Origin: Chrysomallon squamiferum | Lineage: Eukaryota > Mollusca > Gastropoda > Neomphalida > Peltospiridae | NCBI GenBank assembly: GCA_012295275.1 | Contig: CM022665.1 | Coordinates: 46,786,595-46,850,594 of the forward strand | Length of the DNA: 64,000 nucleotides | Direction: 5' to 3' | Part shown: positions 22,901-64,000 of the stretch, piece after piece | How positions within the stretch are numbered: the stretch's first letter is position 1 | Layout of the letters: each line of letters opens with the position of its first letter | Program-made: the position numbers and the translations under genes | The notes under the pieces: generated by a model | Databases searched by the model: none | What the model was told of the DNA's origin: nothing | The model's input: only the letters and a program-made list of their open reading frames with translations

Positions 22901-24679
22901 GTAGAACAAGATCTCCTGAAACCATGCACTCACACTTCCGAATGTGGACAGCAGTATTTTGCCGAATGTTCTGACGGCGGATTTTGCCGATGTGTTTCAG
23001 GAAGATACAGAAACGCAGACGGAAATTGCCACAATGGTATGTTAAATATAAACCACGTGTCTATTCTATTTATAAATTTAGAGAGACACTGCAGCAGTAG
23101 ACTGTATTTGGTGCTTTAAATATTAATTATATAATTTTCTGTCACTTACGTTATAGACTTACTAAAATTCCTTGTTATTTAACTATTGTAATATGCATTT
23201 CATGTTCATTAATATTTGTAAACGTTTCATGGGACAATCTTTTTTTTTTTTTTTTTTTTTTTAAATGTTATATTGTTAATTTTAAAATATATTTTAACAA
23301 CATTATAATGAAATTTTCAGTTACTGTTTTTAATTTAACACCATTTCAGTGAAGTTAATAAACTTAGATACGTCTATTTCACTCTTCTTTAAGTTCACGT
23401 ATTAGATACGATTGTACCATTTTTATTTGTTTAGTATTTTCAGCTTAGATTAACCATTGCATAAACCTATTTTTCCATTAACAATAAATATTAAACTCTT
23501 ATACCCTCTACTTTTTAAATATCCACTGATACAAACTAAATCCCCCAAAATACTGAACCTTTTAACAAACTATATGTACTAAATTATTATTCATTTAATT
23601 CGCACTGGACTTCTCAAACTAGATGCATTCTCGCTAGATGACATTACTATTTCTTTAAAAAACATTTCTATGTAATTTCGTTTTTGATTTGTTTTCAGTG
23701 GATGAGTTACGGCCAAGTTCCTTTGCTGTCAGTGACGTGTTTTCATGGAGTGCTCGGATGACGTGGAATCGGTCGCGATACGTCACTCAGGTGCCAGACG
23801 TCACGGTAACGTACGCGGTAACTGCCGGCGGGAAAACGAACTCTACGTCTGAATCGTCGATTTTAGTTAACGGTCTGACTGCGGGATTGTCGTATTCTGC
23901 TGATCTTGTCACAACAGTGAAACAAGATGGCAAGAACGAAACGATACTTTGTGACGAACATCCGTCTTTTACAACACCGAGTGAGTGTTTTTAGACACAC
24001 ACACACACACACACACATACGTACACACACACTCACAAAAACACGAATACAAATAACGCCCACATATACACAGATACAAACAACACAGACATACACAAAC
24101 AACACATTATACACATACACATATACTACACAAAAATGCTATAAAACATTATTATTATTATTACTTACTTACAGAAATAAGGTACAACATGACTTGCAGG
24201 ACGGGAGATATCTGTCTTAACGAGAACGCTTCTTGTATTGCCATGGTAACCAAACGATGTCTCTGCAATGATGGATATTTCTGGGCTACAGCATCCAGAG
24301 AATGTAAACCAGGTAATCCATTACCGATAGCAACAACAACAACAATGAAAGCAAATATAAAATATTGTAATAATACTTATGATGAAGATATCTTCATGTA
24401 ATTTATTTTTTTTATCACAATAACATTTTAAGATAAATATTAAGAATAAAATTAATTTTATGCATTTAATGATGACGGATCCAGAAAACAGAAGAAACCA
24501 ATCAATTTAGTTTCAATACAGCAACAAACAATAGATACTTTGATAGTAAACTGAATTCAAATTTAACGTTAATGAGGCGTTTTAAAAGTTTTGCTTTTTC
24601 TGCGCTTTTAAATCTTATCCATTTTGATTTCATCTTTTCCTCTTTTGCAGTTTATGTAATCTATTAATTTTTGTTGTTG

Positions 24680-24752
<73 letters not shown>

Positions 24753-26803
24753 AATGAGGATTTTACATTTCTTTTCCCCACAAATCGCTCCATAGGAGAA
24801 TATCCTAGCAGTCTATGTAATTATATAATTTATAATTATAATAATGTTTCTTTTATTAATTTATTTTATTTCAGTTACTTACGTGAAACCAGGAAACATC
24901 AGTATAATCACAACGTCATCAACGTCACTGAGAATAACGTGGACGGTGCGTGAAGATTACAGACATGATGTCAGCAGGTTTGAAATTATTTGGTCGCCAG
25001 GTGACGCTGGATCGAGCAGTTTCCATAGCCACCAGACAGCAGATGTAACAGGATTAATACCTGGAAAACAGTACAGTGTTCAAGTGAGAGCTTTCACTGT
25101 CCAAGAAGGAAGAGAACAGTTTGTAGACTCAGCAAGTGTTTCACAGAGAACATGTAAGATTTAAATACAGAAACAAACAAAAAGCTAACGAAATGTATTA
25201 AATCCTCCCCGCTGAAAAACACCAAAAACAACAACCAGATAATTATTATTATTTAAAGAAACAACAACAAAATAAAAACAACGAAAAAAAAAACAACAAA
25301 CAACAAACAAATAACAAATAAACAACAAAAAATAAAATTAAAAAACGCACAACACATAATAGTACATGTAAAAATCATCAAAGAAATTCTTTTTTTTCTT
25401 TTCTTTTCTATTAAAAAAATAAAAAAAAAAAATATATATATATATATATAAAATAAAAATAAAAATAATCAAGATCCTACGTTTTGTTTCAGTTCCCGAT
25501 ATTCCTGGTCCTTACAGTGCAGACAAAAGTGACAGAATTGCACCGAACATCACTCTGTACTTTGAGAAATCGCAAGGAATCCTCGACTACTACAACGTCT
25601 CTTTAACCGCACGGTTTGGTTCTTACCACAAACTGCTGATTATTCATCCGTCCGGCCAGTTCTGGGAAACAGCAAACTTCACCAACACAACAGTCGGAGA
25701 ACATTACATTCTAAGAATCATTGCGGCCAGTCACGGTGTTCCCAGTGATCCGTACGTTTACAAATACGTCATAGCGCTGAGGCCAGGTAATTAGCGAAAA
25801 TTTTATTTTTAATTTATTAATTACAATAAAAATTAATATTTATTTAACATTTCAGCACATATCGATAGTTAATATAATAATTTGTATTACCGCCAAATCG
25901 TCTGTATCATGTGCAATCCCTTTTGATAGGAAGTAAAAATACCATGACAAGATAAATTAACATACACAATGCTATTTATTTATTTGTTTTGTGTGGATAA
26001 ATAAAATTATTAAAAAAAAAATCGAAATTTATTGATAGAACAACTTTTTGAAAATGATTATTACGGTTATGGTATAGCACATATTAACATAGTTTTTCTT
26101 CTTAAGGTTGTAGTGTACAGAACTTTAATACCGGTTTTGTTATTACGGTTGTAGTAACCTGTGTGAGATATTTTAAACCGTTTTCTGTGACTTACAGGAA
26201 TGTACGACAGACACAATTGGTACTCCACGGTAGCCTCACTCGTAGAAGGAATCATCTTCGTATTCGTCGTCGTTGTCGTTATCAGACTTGTCTTGTAAGT
26301 TGAAATTTGGTAATTTCCTGCTGTTTCGCTTACTTCGGAGAGTAAACAATTATAAACTCGTAGAAATGTTTCATTCAACACGTCTCTGTCTCGCTATACG
26401 TCGTCACGTGCTAGGTTAACGACAGTACAGACAATGAGAGAAGAAACACGTAACCACAACGCAACGTTTTACATTTCGGGAATGGGATTTGTTTAAACAG
26501 CCGCAGTGGGAACAATCGATCGCGGCCCATCACGGGTTACATCCCTTCACAAATATTTGATCTGTCTGTGTGTGCGAGTCTTGCTGTATAATCTGTCTGA
26601 ATCATAGTATCCCGACATTTAAAAAGACCCAAGCAAAAACGCCCCCTCCCCCCGAAAAAAATAACAACAACAATAATAAAAACAACCCCTCCACAGCAAA
26701 AAACGAAACATCGATTAAATTCTGATTTAAAACTTGAAGATAAGCAAACAATATCGCGAAAACCTTTACAGGTTTATAAATGAAACCAAAACATGTAAAC
26801 CAT

Positions 26804-26841
<38 letters not shown>

Positions 26842-27116
26842 CTTTGTATAATTATTTAATTTTCTGCTACAGGTACTGCAAGCGAAAAAAACAGAATTCT
26901 GATGAACGTAACAGTAATTTGACTGTTGAGACAGTTGAGGGCTGTGTGACTCACACAGACACAGAGAATCCAGTGATGTACCCAGAACAAGATGAACGTC
27001 CCAGCGAAGATGAGACAGACTCGTATCAGACAGACGTGGAGGACGACGTGCTTAAATCTGAAATTGACAACAACGAGAATGAAAGCAGAGAACGTCATTT
27101 AGTTACTTATATATGA
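19857..27116 (+). CDS. PTP-less EGF/FN3 transmembrane receptor (paralogue of the downstream receptor phosphatase)
   Basis: Ten exons: 19857-19916, 21061-21187, 21779-22051, 22905-23036, 23699-23980, 24175-24312, 24875-25153, 25493-25786, 26198-26294, 26873-27116. They total 1926 nt, 641 residues and a stop, with consistent phases. Layout: signal peptide MNKGVVVVVFLCILAVTLVP (1-20), a 4-Cys partial EGF (21-62), FN3 (63-153), EGF (154-197), FN3 (198-291), EGF (292-337), FN3 (338-430), FN3 (431-528), transmembrane helix about 539-560, then an acidic tail of about 80 residues. The tail has Tyr in VMYPEQ and DSYQTD and ends VTYI, which fits a class I PDZ ligand (T-x-hydrophobic). The module order matches the ectodomain of the downstream receptor phosphatase, but the protein stops without any PTP domain. 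It is presumably a plasma-membrane receptor or decoy; the ligand is unknown. Confidence 0.88.
20688..21055. repeat. CAA/AAC-rich intronic tract
   Basis: Imperfect AACAACAAT/AGTAAC triplets fill the end of intron 1 up to the acceptor of exon 2. Confidence 0.9.
21061..21187 (+). CDS. Receptor exon 2: partial EGF-like module
   Basis: Phase 0 to 1, acceptor gttgcag. VCADGKPCPCPEYYYKPDIF then KTSCEP has only four Cys, fewer than the six of the other EGF exons. Confidence 0.85.
21779..22051 (+). CDS. Receptor exon 3: FN3 (A type)
   Basis: 91 codons, phase 1-1. FN3 hallmarks: FTVIWQQD, YEVTWIPGSG, LDPGTEYLVAVTT. Confidence 0.9.
22120..22830. repeat. A/T-rich simple-sequence intronic tract
   Basis: AATAAATA, ATAATAATG and poly(A) blocks. 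The long reverse-strand hydrophobic frames here come from this composition. Confidence 0.85.
22905..23036 (+). CDS. Receptor exon 4: EGF-like (EGF1 type)
   Basis: 44 codons, phase 1-1, six Cys: PCTHTSECGQQYFAECSDGG, then FCRCVSGRYRNADGNCHN. Confidence 0.92.
23699..23980 (+). CDS. Receptor exon 5: FN3 (B type)
   Basis: 94 codons, phase 1-1. VDELRPSSFAVSDVFSW opening and LTAGLSYSADLVTTVKQDGK near the end match the B-type exons of the downstream gene. Confidence 0.92.
24175..24312 (+). CDS. Receptor exon 6: EGF-like (EGF2 type)
   Basis: 46 codons, phase 1-1, six Cys: MTCRTGDICLNENASCIAMV, then TKRCLCNDGYFWATASRECK. Confidence 0.92.
24681..24750. repeat. (TA)n microsatellite
   Basis: About 35 TA units in intron 6. 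Confidence 0.97.
24875..25153 (+). CDS. Receptor exon 7: FN3
   Basis: 93 codons, phase 1-1. TSLRITWTVRED, RFEIIWSPGD and LIPGKQYSVQVRAF are FN3 hallmarks. Confidence 0.92.
25493..25786 (+). CDS. Receptor exon 8: FN3 (C type)
   Basis: 98 codons, phase 1-1. PDIPGPYSADKSDRIAPNIT and LYFEKSQGILDYYNVSLT match exon 52500-52793 of the downstream gene in length and motif. Confidence 0.9.
26198..26294 (+). CDS. Receptor exon 9: transmembrane helix
   Basis: Phase 1 to 2. SLVEGIIFVFVVVVVIRLVL forms a membrane segment. Acceptor cttacag, donor gtaagt. Confidence 0.88.
26806..26839. repeat. (GT)n microsatellite
   Basis: About 17 GT units 33 bp before the acceptor of the last exon. Confidence 0.95.
26873..27116 (+). 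CDS. Receptor exon 10: cytoplasmic tail and stop
   Basis: YCKRKKQNSDERN stop-transfer basic run, then an acidic Ser/Thr-rich tail ending RERHLVTYI, TGA 27114-27116. Confidence 0.88.
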
Positions 27117-27265
27117 GGTGACTCAACTGAAGAAATAATACATACATACAAACACACGGATACATACTTATGTACATATATACATACATTTACTAATACG
27201 CACATATTATATATTAATGCAAATGCATAAACACACATACGTACATTTTGTATCTATCTATCTAT

Positions 27266-27266
<1 letters not shown>

Positions 27267-27315
<49 letters not shown>
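27267..27315. repeat. (CA)n microsatellite in the 3' UTR
   Basis: About 24 CA units about 150 bp after the receptor stop codon. Confidence 0.95.
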
Positions 27316-27318
<3 letters not shown>

Positions 27319-27512
27319 ATTTCTGTCAGTTACTCCAGAAACTGGAAATCTTCCTCATACATTTCCTGTACTTGAACGTAAGTGCTAGTTTTGAAAAACT
27401 GACGCTGTTTATTTTTATCAAGTCCTTTTAAAAGATGACATACAGCGCGTTTTCAAAATGATTAATTTATAAGGCCTGGTGCCGATTTTCGAAAGAGGCC
27501 TAGAAAACAGGG

Positions 27513-27968
27513 ATTTGAAAGAATGTTTTAGGCTCGGTAGTACCCTCAAACTGTAGTATCATTAATTAGCTAGAGCGATTTGAAAGAATGTTTTAGGATT
27601 GAAAGTACCCTCAAACTGTAATATCATTAAGTGGCTAGAGCGATTTGAAAGAATGTTTTAGGATTGATAGTACCCTCAAACTGTAGTATCATTAATTGGC
27701 TAGAGCGATTTGAAAGAATGTTTTAGGATTGATAGTACCCTCAGACTGTAGTATCATTAATTAGCTAGATCGATTCGAAGTGAGAGATTTGAAAGAATGT
27801 TTTGGGATTGGTAGTACCCTCAAACTGTAGTATCATTAATTAACTAGAGCGATTTGAAAGAATGTTTTGTTATCGGTAGTATCCTCAAACTGTAGTATCG
27901 TTAAGTAGCTAGAAGGATTTAACGGTAGGGAGTTGAAGGAATGTTTTAGGACAGATAGTACTCTCAGA
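27513..27968. repeat. 65-bp minisatellite in the probable 3' UTR, about 7-8 copies
   Basis: Unit begins ATTTGAAAGAATGTTTTAGG and contains GTACCCTCAAACTGTAGTAT and CATTAATTAGCTAGAGCG. Starts at 27513, 27578, 27643, 27708, (27773/27787), 27852, 27916. One unit is lengthened by 14 bp near 27773-27787. Confidence 0.9.
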
Positions 27969-28434
27969 AGATTACGGTAGTAAAGTAACTGTGATAATAA
28001 ACTTGAGCAATTTGGAAGGTGGCGAGAGAGGGTACAAAGTTGGAAATATGAGATATGAAAAATATAACCCCCGTCTCGGCAATGTATTTGTCATACTGAA
28101 TGTTAATTTATTGTTACCTACTTGTCTTTTGTGGTTAAAATACTTTATAAATGATGATCGGTTTGAATATAAATGAAGAACTTTGCCAAACTGTCTAAAC
28201 GTGGTCAAATACTTTGTTGATGTCATGCGGTTTGGACACAAATAATGTATTAACTTTTGTTTGTATATCGTGAATATTGTTGATCAGTATTCGAGTACAG
28301 CTGAAATATTTTGTAAATATAGCTTCTGAGTGTTATACTAAAACTAATGCCAGTATAATTTGATATTTCATGTCAACTTGTTTTATTACAAATCCTCATG
28401 TAAGTCTTTTAATTTTTGTAATTAAAACTTCGCA

Positions 28435-28440
28435 AATAAA
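28435..28440 (+). terminator. Poly(A) signal of the PTP-less receptor gene
   Basis: AATAAA followed within about 15 bases by a GT-rich element (TTGTTGTGTTGTATTTT), a classic arrangement. It implies a 3' UTR of about 1.3 kb containing the 65-bp array. Confidence 0.6.
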
Positions 28441-28459
28441 CACTTAATTGTTGTGTTGT

Positions 28460-29137
28460 ATTTTCACTGTTGCTGTCAGAGCGCGCGCACCTTTTTGTGT
28501 ATTTATTTGTATAAAGCAAGAAAGGAGGGCTACTTTGATAATAAATTAGAAATATCGACTGGAACTTAATAAAAATATCGTATTAAGATAATTATTTCTC
28601 TAAATAATCTTAAATCACACACACACACACACACAAAGTGTATGCATAGTTTCACAATGTTAAAAATAATTGAAAAAAAAAATTCTAGATCATAATCGAG
28701 ATAATCAAAGAAAACTGCAGAAACCCGAGACCGATTCAAAGACACACAGACACACAGACGTGGCATGTTTAGGAACGAAGGAAAAAGTGAACTGTTATAT
28801 ATCACATCATATCATATCACGGCATCAAAAGTTAACTGAAGATGTTGAGAACAAAATAAATAAATAAATAAAATCAGCTCGTTATTTTGTCAAAAACTGA
28901 ATCATTAAGTTATCGGATATTAAAGAAATAATGCACAATTAATTTATCTAATCGCTATACCAATAATAATGATGATGCTGAGAATGATGATGATGATGTC
29001 AATCATAACCGTTATCATAATCATAATCATAAAATAAATAAATAAATAAATAAATATAACATTCCTGATTCGTTAACAAAAACTGAATGATTAATTCATT
29101 CATCTAAATAAAATGATAATAACACTTTAAAAAAATA

Positions 29138-29224
<87 letters not shown>

Positions 29225-29280
29225 TATCCATCTCTTGTTATTATATAGCCCACTGTAAATATATACATATTACATTTACG
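28460..29280. other. Intergenic between the two receptor genes
   Basis: No exon recognised. It contains ATGATG and AAATAAAT tracts and a long (CA)n at 29143-29220. Confidence 0.6.
29143..29220. repeat. (CA)n microsatellite
   Basis: About 39 CA units. Confidence 0.97.
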
Positions 29281-29288
29281 CCGGAAGT
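29281..29288 (+). promoter_or_regulatory. Candidate ETS site upstream of alternative first exon
   Basis: CCGGAAGT, the ETS-family consensus, lies 149 bp before the ATG at 29437. Single-motif evidence only. Confidence 0.3.
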
Positions 29289-29436
29289 TAATATATGAAA
29301 CTTGTTCACTGTCATTGTTAACGCTTACAACGTTTTAGAAAGTTCGAGTTTTATTTTACAAAGAGGAAGATAAAACACGAGCGCAAACTGGAAAGTGAAA
29401 AAAAGTTTCAAACTGGACAAGTCTGGAAGCAGGAGA

Positions 29437-29490
29437 ATGTTATCTGGATTAATATCAGTGATAGCTGTCACCTTGCTCTGTTGTATTCAG
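29437..29490 (+). CDS. Candidate alternative first exon: signal peptide
   Basis: ATG then MLSGLISVIAVTLLCCIQ and donor CAG|gtaaaa, phase 0. It ends CCIQ|gtaaa exactly like the exon at 34415-34486 (TCCIQ|gtaaat), so the two look like duplicates. Either could splice to the phase-0 acceptor at 36224. No further exon of its own was found before 34415, so it is an alternative start or the relic of a deleted paralogue. Confidence 0.55.
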
Positions 29491-29657
29491 GTAAAATGTT
29501 TTCATCTCTTTCATGTTTTTATTATTTATTGTAAAATCTCATTAATGATTTCTTTTATTTATTACAATCGTCTTGGTTTGTTTTGAAAGGTGATAGATAA
29601 TGTGTGCCAGTAAGTTAATTAACTTAAAACGTTGGTAGATTTAAAATGTTTCGTTTT

Positions 29658-29696
<39 letters not shown>

Positions 29697-29992
29697 TGGC
29701 CTCCTCCACCTATCCACAAAAACCTTCCTTGTTTGATCTATACATCTCAGTATTTCAATATTAATCGGATTATCAGGTTACAGATCACAGATAAACACGT
29801 TTTCTTCTAAGTAATATACATCACTTATTTTTATACTAGAAGGTGACTGTTTGATGAATAAAATAAATATGTGAGAATCGATCAATACATTTTTTTTGTA
29901 GCCGTTCTTTGTGTTCAGAACATTGATATTGAAAATTTTATTTTTCCTAATGTTTGGAACTGTAATAACAAATAAACAAACAAAAATCATTA

Positions 29993-30024
<32 letters not shown>

Positions 30025-30267
30025 CATCAACGTAATCACAATTAAATTTCTTATTTATATCTCAAGAGCCCGAACACACACAAATAAAATATTGTTTTTA
30101 TTCATCCCTCAGTCATTCTATTTTTTTTTTTTTCATTTGTTTCAGTCAGTATGTTAAATATTGTTTTTATTCTTGGAGTAACGTATATGTCTTATTTCAG
30201 ATCTGTAAAACAGGAATTTTCTTATTTATATTCGATGTGTAATCTTCGCTGCTAATCACACACGCAC

Positions 30268-30337
<70 letters not shown>

Positions 30338-32071
30338 ACAAACGACACCCCAGCACCAAACTAAAATCGGCTGTTTGTGACACACAGAGGTTAGCTGCTA
30401 GTTGAGAATTGCTTGGCAGTGCCAAATTGAAATTTCTATATCAGAACAACTGAACAAACACACACTCTCGTCAGATATACAAAAGAAAAAGATGCAAAAT
30501 CTAATGACTGTATCATAATTATTCGATGAGAAGCACAGCTTCAAAACCGATGCTTCCTGAATATTGATTTTGTTGAAATAGACGATTTTTACCTTTTGTA
30601 AAGTTTTTATTTCTGTTACCAGAAGAAGACAGAAAACTGAAATAAAGAAACACAACATCCTGGTATAACGGGATATTTTCTCTTTAATACTGGTGCGGTT
30701 GGCATCTTGTAGTAGATACACTTGTTATCTAAAATAAATTGAGCAGTTTCAAGTTTAGTGCTTTTTTTATTTTATTTTTTTCAACAAAAGATGTTTTAAA
30801 GATGGAAGAGGGCTATATTTTGTGGGGAACAGTTCGAGTTGCTGGTTTTGTGGAGTGCGCAAAATTGTCTGACCCCGCCCTGGCTATGTAAGAGCGGTGC
30901 TGGAGTAGTTTAACTGTGAACTACTGTAGCTGTGGTTTATCTTATTGCATTTTAGGTTAATAGTATTTTGAAGACGTTTTCACATCCTGATTATAACTGA
31001 TATATGATTCTCAGATCATTCTTGATTGGATTCAAATCACCGTCCAACAAACTGCAAACTTCCGCTGATTTCCAAACATAACAATCACCAAGATACAGCG
31101 TTGTTAAAAAACAAGTGTAACAGTAATAATAATAATCATAATAATTACAGACTAATGTGTGTATATGTGTGTGTGTGTGTGTGTATGTGTGTGTGTGTGT
31201 GTGTTCCTCTCAGTCAGTTATTTCAATGAGTGATGTCCGAACATTAGATACAGAGGCAATGGAATAACAAAATGAAACTCATAAGTGAACTAAACAAAAT
31301 AAATAAATAAATAAAAAAAAAGGAAAAACAAAAAGAGAAAGAGAGAGGGAGAGAGACAACTTAACAAATGGAAGTCTTTCGCCAAACATATTACTAGCGA
31401 AAAATCATGTAGCAAACGAATCCTAAGCCGCTTGATGATTCTCAGAAATTTGTGTAAAAAAGTATTTTACGTTGGAGGCATTAAAATGCTAAACGACTCA
31501 CTAACACTGTAATTTTTAACTTCTGACAAACACACGGCTATGTTCGTGATTTCATTTTTCTCATTCAGCTTCGACCAGTATTGAGAAACAGTCATTAACA
31601 GTTATTTCAAATACTAAACACGTTTGTTTTTTTCTACCCATAAATTTCTAAAAGCTCAATTTGAAGCATAAAATTAATAACTTATCGACAATGACAGACG
31701 TTGATTCATGTCTAGTCGAGAGGTGGGACATGAACATCATTTTTTGACGAGTTTTCCTGAAGTATTTGAGAGTGGAAACATTCTCTTCTCTTCACTTAAA
31801 TGTTTAAAGTGCTGTAATCCGAGTGTTATCAGAATAAACTTCGGTTACACTTTAAACGCCTCGTTTTCTTCGTTTTTCACTGTGAAGTTCACTGTGCTCT
31901 TCAAAAGCGATGTTTCTCCTGTTTTCATTTTTAAGACAGCAGCGAGTCCCGAGAAGGGAGACAACTCATCTTTGAAGATGAGGGGTTCGGTAAACGTTTT
32001 TCATCAAATACCACGAAACCATCTTCTGTGTAACAAACAAACGAATAACACACACACATACACAAGCACAT

Positions 32072-32187
<116 letters not shown>

Positions 32188-32324
32188 CTAAACTTCGGAA
32201 GAAATTCAAGACAGAAATAAAATACGATGTCTTCTAAATATAAATGTTCGCCAAACCATGAAGGCACCACGGATACTTGGAAGGATCTGATAAAATGATG
32301 TTTAATGGATATTTATTTGAGGAA

Positions 32325-32579
32325 GAAGAAAAATATTCTCTTGAAGCGGGATGAATGCAAATCAAAGTAGCCAGTTAGAGAAAACGACACTTTTAAATCG
32401 ATGTACACAAACCTGAGTCTAATTAGACGATCAGAATTAAAGCGTATGCTCCTATCGATGGTGACAGCCAATCCGAAATTCAGAAACTTTGACAGCAGCA
32501 TTTACGTTATGTGCACATGGGTTGATCCAAACTGTGAGAGAAGCGGACACTGATAATATACACACGGACATATATGCCA

Positions 32580-32620
<41 letters not shown>

Positions 32621-32830
32621 ATACTGGAGTGTTGTATGAGCAAATATTTGCAGAAGAAGAAGAAAAAATTGTCTTGAAACGGGAAGAAGTAGCCAGTAAG
32701 AGAAAAATGACGCCGATAATGGTGCACTTACACTTATTAGCGAATCAGAAATACAGAAACATTGACATCAGCGTTTACATTACGTGCACATGGGTTGATC
32801 CAGCCAATGAAAGAAACAGACATTTATAAC
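32325..32830. repeat. Diverged direct duplication (two copies)
   Basis: The segment ending AGAAACTTTGACAGCAGC...GTGCACATGGGTTGATCCA (to about 32528) recurs as AGAAACATTGACATCAGC...GTGCACATGGGTTGATCCA (to about 32802). Upstream GAAGAAGAAAAA...CTTGAA[A/G]CGGGA is also shared. A poly(A) run at 32581-32620 separates the copies. Confidence 0.65.
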
Positions 32831-33161
32831 ATTTTTTTTTTATATATATTAATAATAATAATAATAAATAAAGAGGATTGTTGTATAATACATATTTTTT
32901 ATCTCCAGGACGTTGTTAAGCCAGAAATAAAATCTGTGGTCTAATCTTAGTATCGAGCTCATTTATCTTGGCTTGACTTGTCTGTTGTAAGTGTTTATCT
33001 ACGTGTCAAATGACAATACCAGTGTTTTGTTTTGAACAAAGTTGATTTAGAATTTTGTCATTTAATCTTAGAAAGCTTACAAAGTAGCCACAATAAACAA
33101 TGGTAAACAAATAATAATACAAATAAATAAATTAATTAATAAATACTAATACTGTTACTAT

Positions 33162-33164
<3 letters not shown>

Positions 33165-33210
<46 letters not shown>
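33165..33210. repeat. (CTA)n microsatellite
   Basis: About 15 CTA units. Confidence 0.95.
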
Positions 33211-33211
<1 letters not shown>

Positions 33212-33660
33212 ATGCTAATAATAATAATAAGAAGAAGAAGAATGAAAAAAAAAAAATCACTTAAGTACAAGAACTTATATAAAGTATCATAATATTTTTT
33301 ATTATTACGTAATATTTTTATTTCAGTTATACTTCAATATTTTAAGAAAAAAAATGTTCTTATCATTTTAATTGGAAACTAATTTGTGCTGTTTAAATGG
33401 ATACAGAAAACAGCAGAAACCAAACAACTTCGTGTTGTATATAAATAAACAAACAAACAAACAATGGCTACTTTGAAAATAGATTTAAAAAATCCGTTGG
33501 ATCTTAATTAATTTTGTTTTATTAACATTATTATTTCTTCAAATAATCTTGTAATATATCTATGTTTCAGTAATCCTTCATGTAACGTAATTATTTTTTT
33601 TTCAGTACATTTTTAAAATTACTATTTATTTTTTATTATGTTTATTTATTTATTTGTTTG

Positions 33661-33662
<2 letters not shown>

Positions 33663-33729
<67 letters not shown>

Positions 33730-33730
33730 T
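33663..33730. repeat. (TTA)n microsatellite
   Basis: About 22 TTA units followed by poly(T). Confidence 0.95.
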
Positions 33731-34414
33731 TTTTTTTAAAGAAACTGTTGTCCTGATCTTTTAAGCATAAAAAACATAGTTTCAACAACTAAGCGTTAAG
33801 AGGTTGGATCCTATATTTTTCTTTCCAGTTTGTATCAGAAAACACGTTTGTCAAAACATTTATTATATATTGTCCAGTCTATGAGAAACTGCATATAAAA
33901 CATTCTCCTTGCAAACAGAAAACGAGACGGCAGTAATATTAATTCTTGGTTATCACAGTCATGCAGTAAACACATGACTGATAATCTTTAATACTGAACG
34001 GTTTCGAGTAGGTTGCTAAACAATTAATCATGAAATCAGTTATCTACGATATATACAGACAAAGGTCTCTGATAAAAATTACTTCAAGGAAGATACTACA
34101 GATAAAGAATCGTGTATTGGGATATAGTACACAGATAAAAGAAAATAAAAGTCACTAAATACAATCACATGATGATATCGTTATAACACTAAGAAATGCT
34201 TGTTTGTAAGTGTAAGTAAGTGAACTAAACGTATTCGGAGGGTTGAAATAAGTATACATATTTTAGTTGATGTTAAATATTACTGTTTAATCAGGTTTAT
34301 AATTTAAAAAGTCGTTATATGAACTATTTTTTAACGTCACTGAAGAACTTCTGGGTACTATGAGGCAGTTTATCTCCACTAGGAAATTGTAATATACTGT
34401 CAACGGAGGGCGCC

Positions 34415-63909
<29,495 letters not shown>

Positions 63910-64000
63910 GTAATAATTTAAACACTCAATTTTTCTGTATCTCACTCTGTTTGTAAGTTGTCCTTCAAATTATTATTAATATTATTTATCTTTGGAAGAA

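Overview
This window is from an animal genome, most likely a mollusc or other lophotrochozoan. It is AT-rich, with long introns, many microsatellites and GT-AG (one GC-AG) splicing. Nearly all real coding sequence lies in short exons on the + strand. I built the exon models by reading splice sites, reading phase and protein-family conservation by eye. I ran no alignment and saw no RNA evidence.

Region 1 (1-9457, + strand): the 3' part of a TEAD/Scalloped gene, the DNA-binding partner of YAP/Yorkie in Hippo signalling. It runs from the last part of the TEA domain through the complete YAP-binding domain. It carries a 1-base frameshift in a highly conserved exon, a GC-AG intron, two micro-exons and a 34-bp minisatellite touching a splice donor. 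Region 2 (9458-17.8 kb): probable TEAD 3' UTR plus AT-rich intergenic DNA, no gene recognised. Region 3 (17.8-18.9 kb): a compact two-exon gene for an unrecognised 130-residue protein. It has a TATA box, and perfect STAT-type and IRF-type sites lie about 0.5 kb upstream.

Region 4 (19.86-28.4 kb): a complete ten-exon gene for a 641-residue type I membrane protein. Its order is signal peptide, EGF-like, FN3, EGF, FN3, EGF, FN3, FN3, transmembrane, and a short acidic tail. It has no phosphatase domain. Region 5 (29.4-64 kb, running off the right edge): a paralogous receptor-type protein tyrosine phosphatase. It has two candidate signal-peptide first exons and an ectodomain built from a repeated four-exon cassette (EGF2-FN3A-EGF1-FN3B). 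Further FN3 domains, a membrane-proximal region with an RRKR site, a transmembrane helix and the N-terminal half of the first PTP domain follow. The catalytic Cys exon lies outside the window.

The most striking feature is the cassette array at about 38-52 kb. Every cassette exon is phase 1-1, so cassettes can be gained, lost or skipped without shifting the frame. Three successive cassettes of about 2.5 kb are almost identical even in their introns, so they arose recently or are being homogenised. One copy has an in-frame stop, and pseudo-exon relics mark older duplication or deletion events. With the PTP-less paralogue upstream, this looks like a locus producing ectodomain-variable receptors, some signalling through a phosphatase and some not. 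That functional reading is inference.
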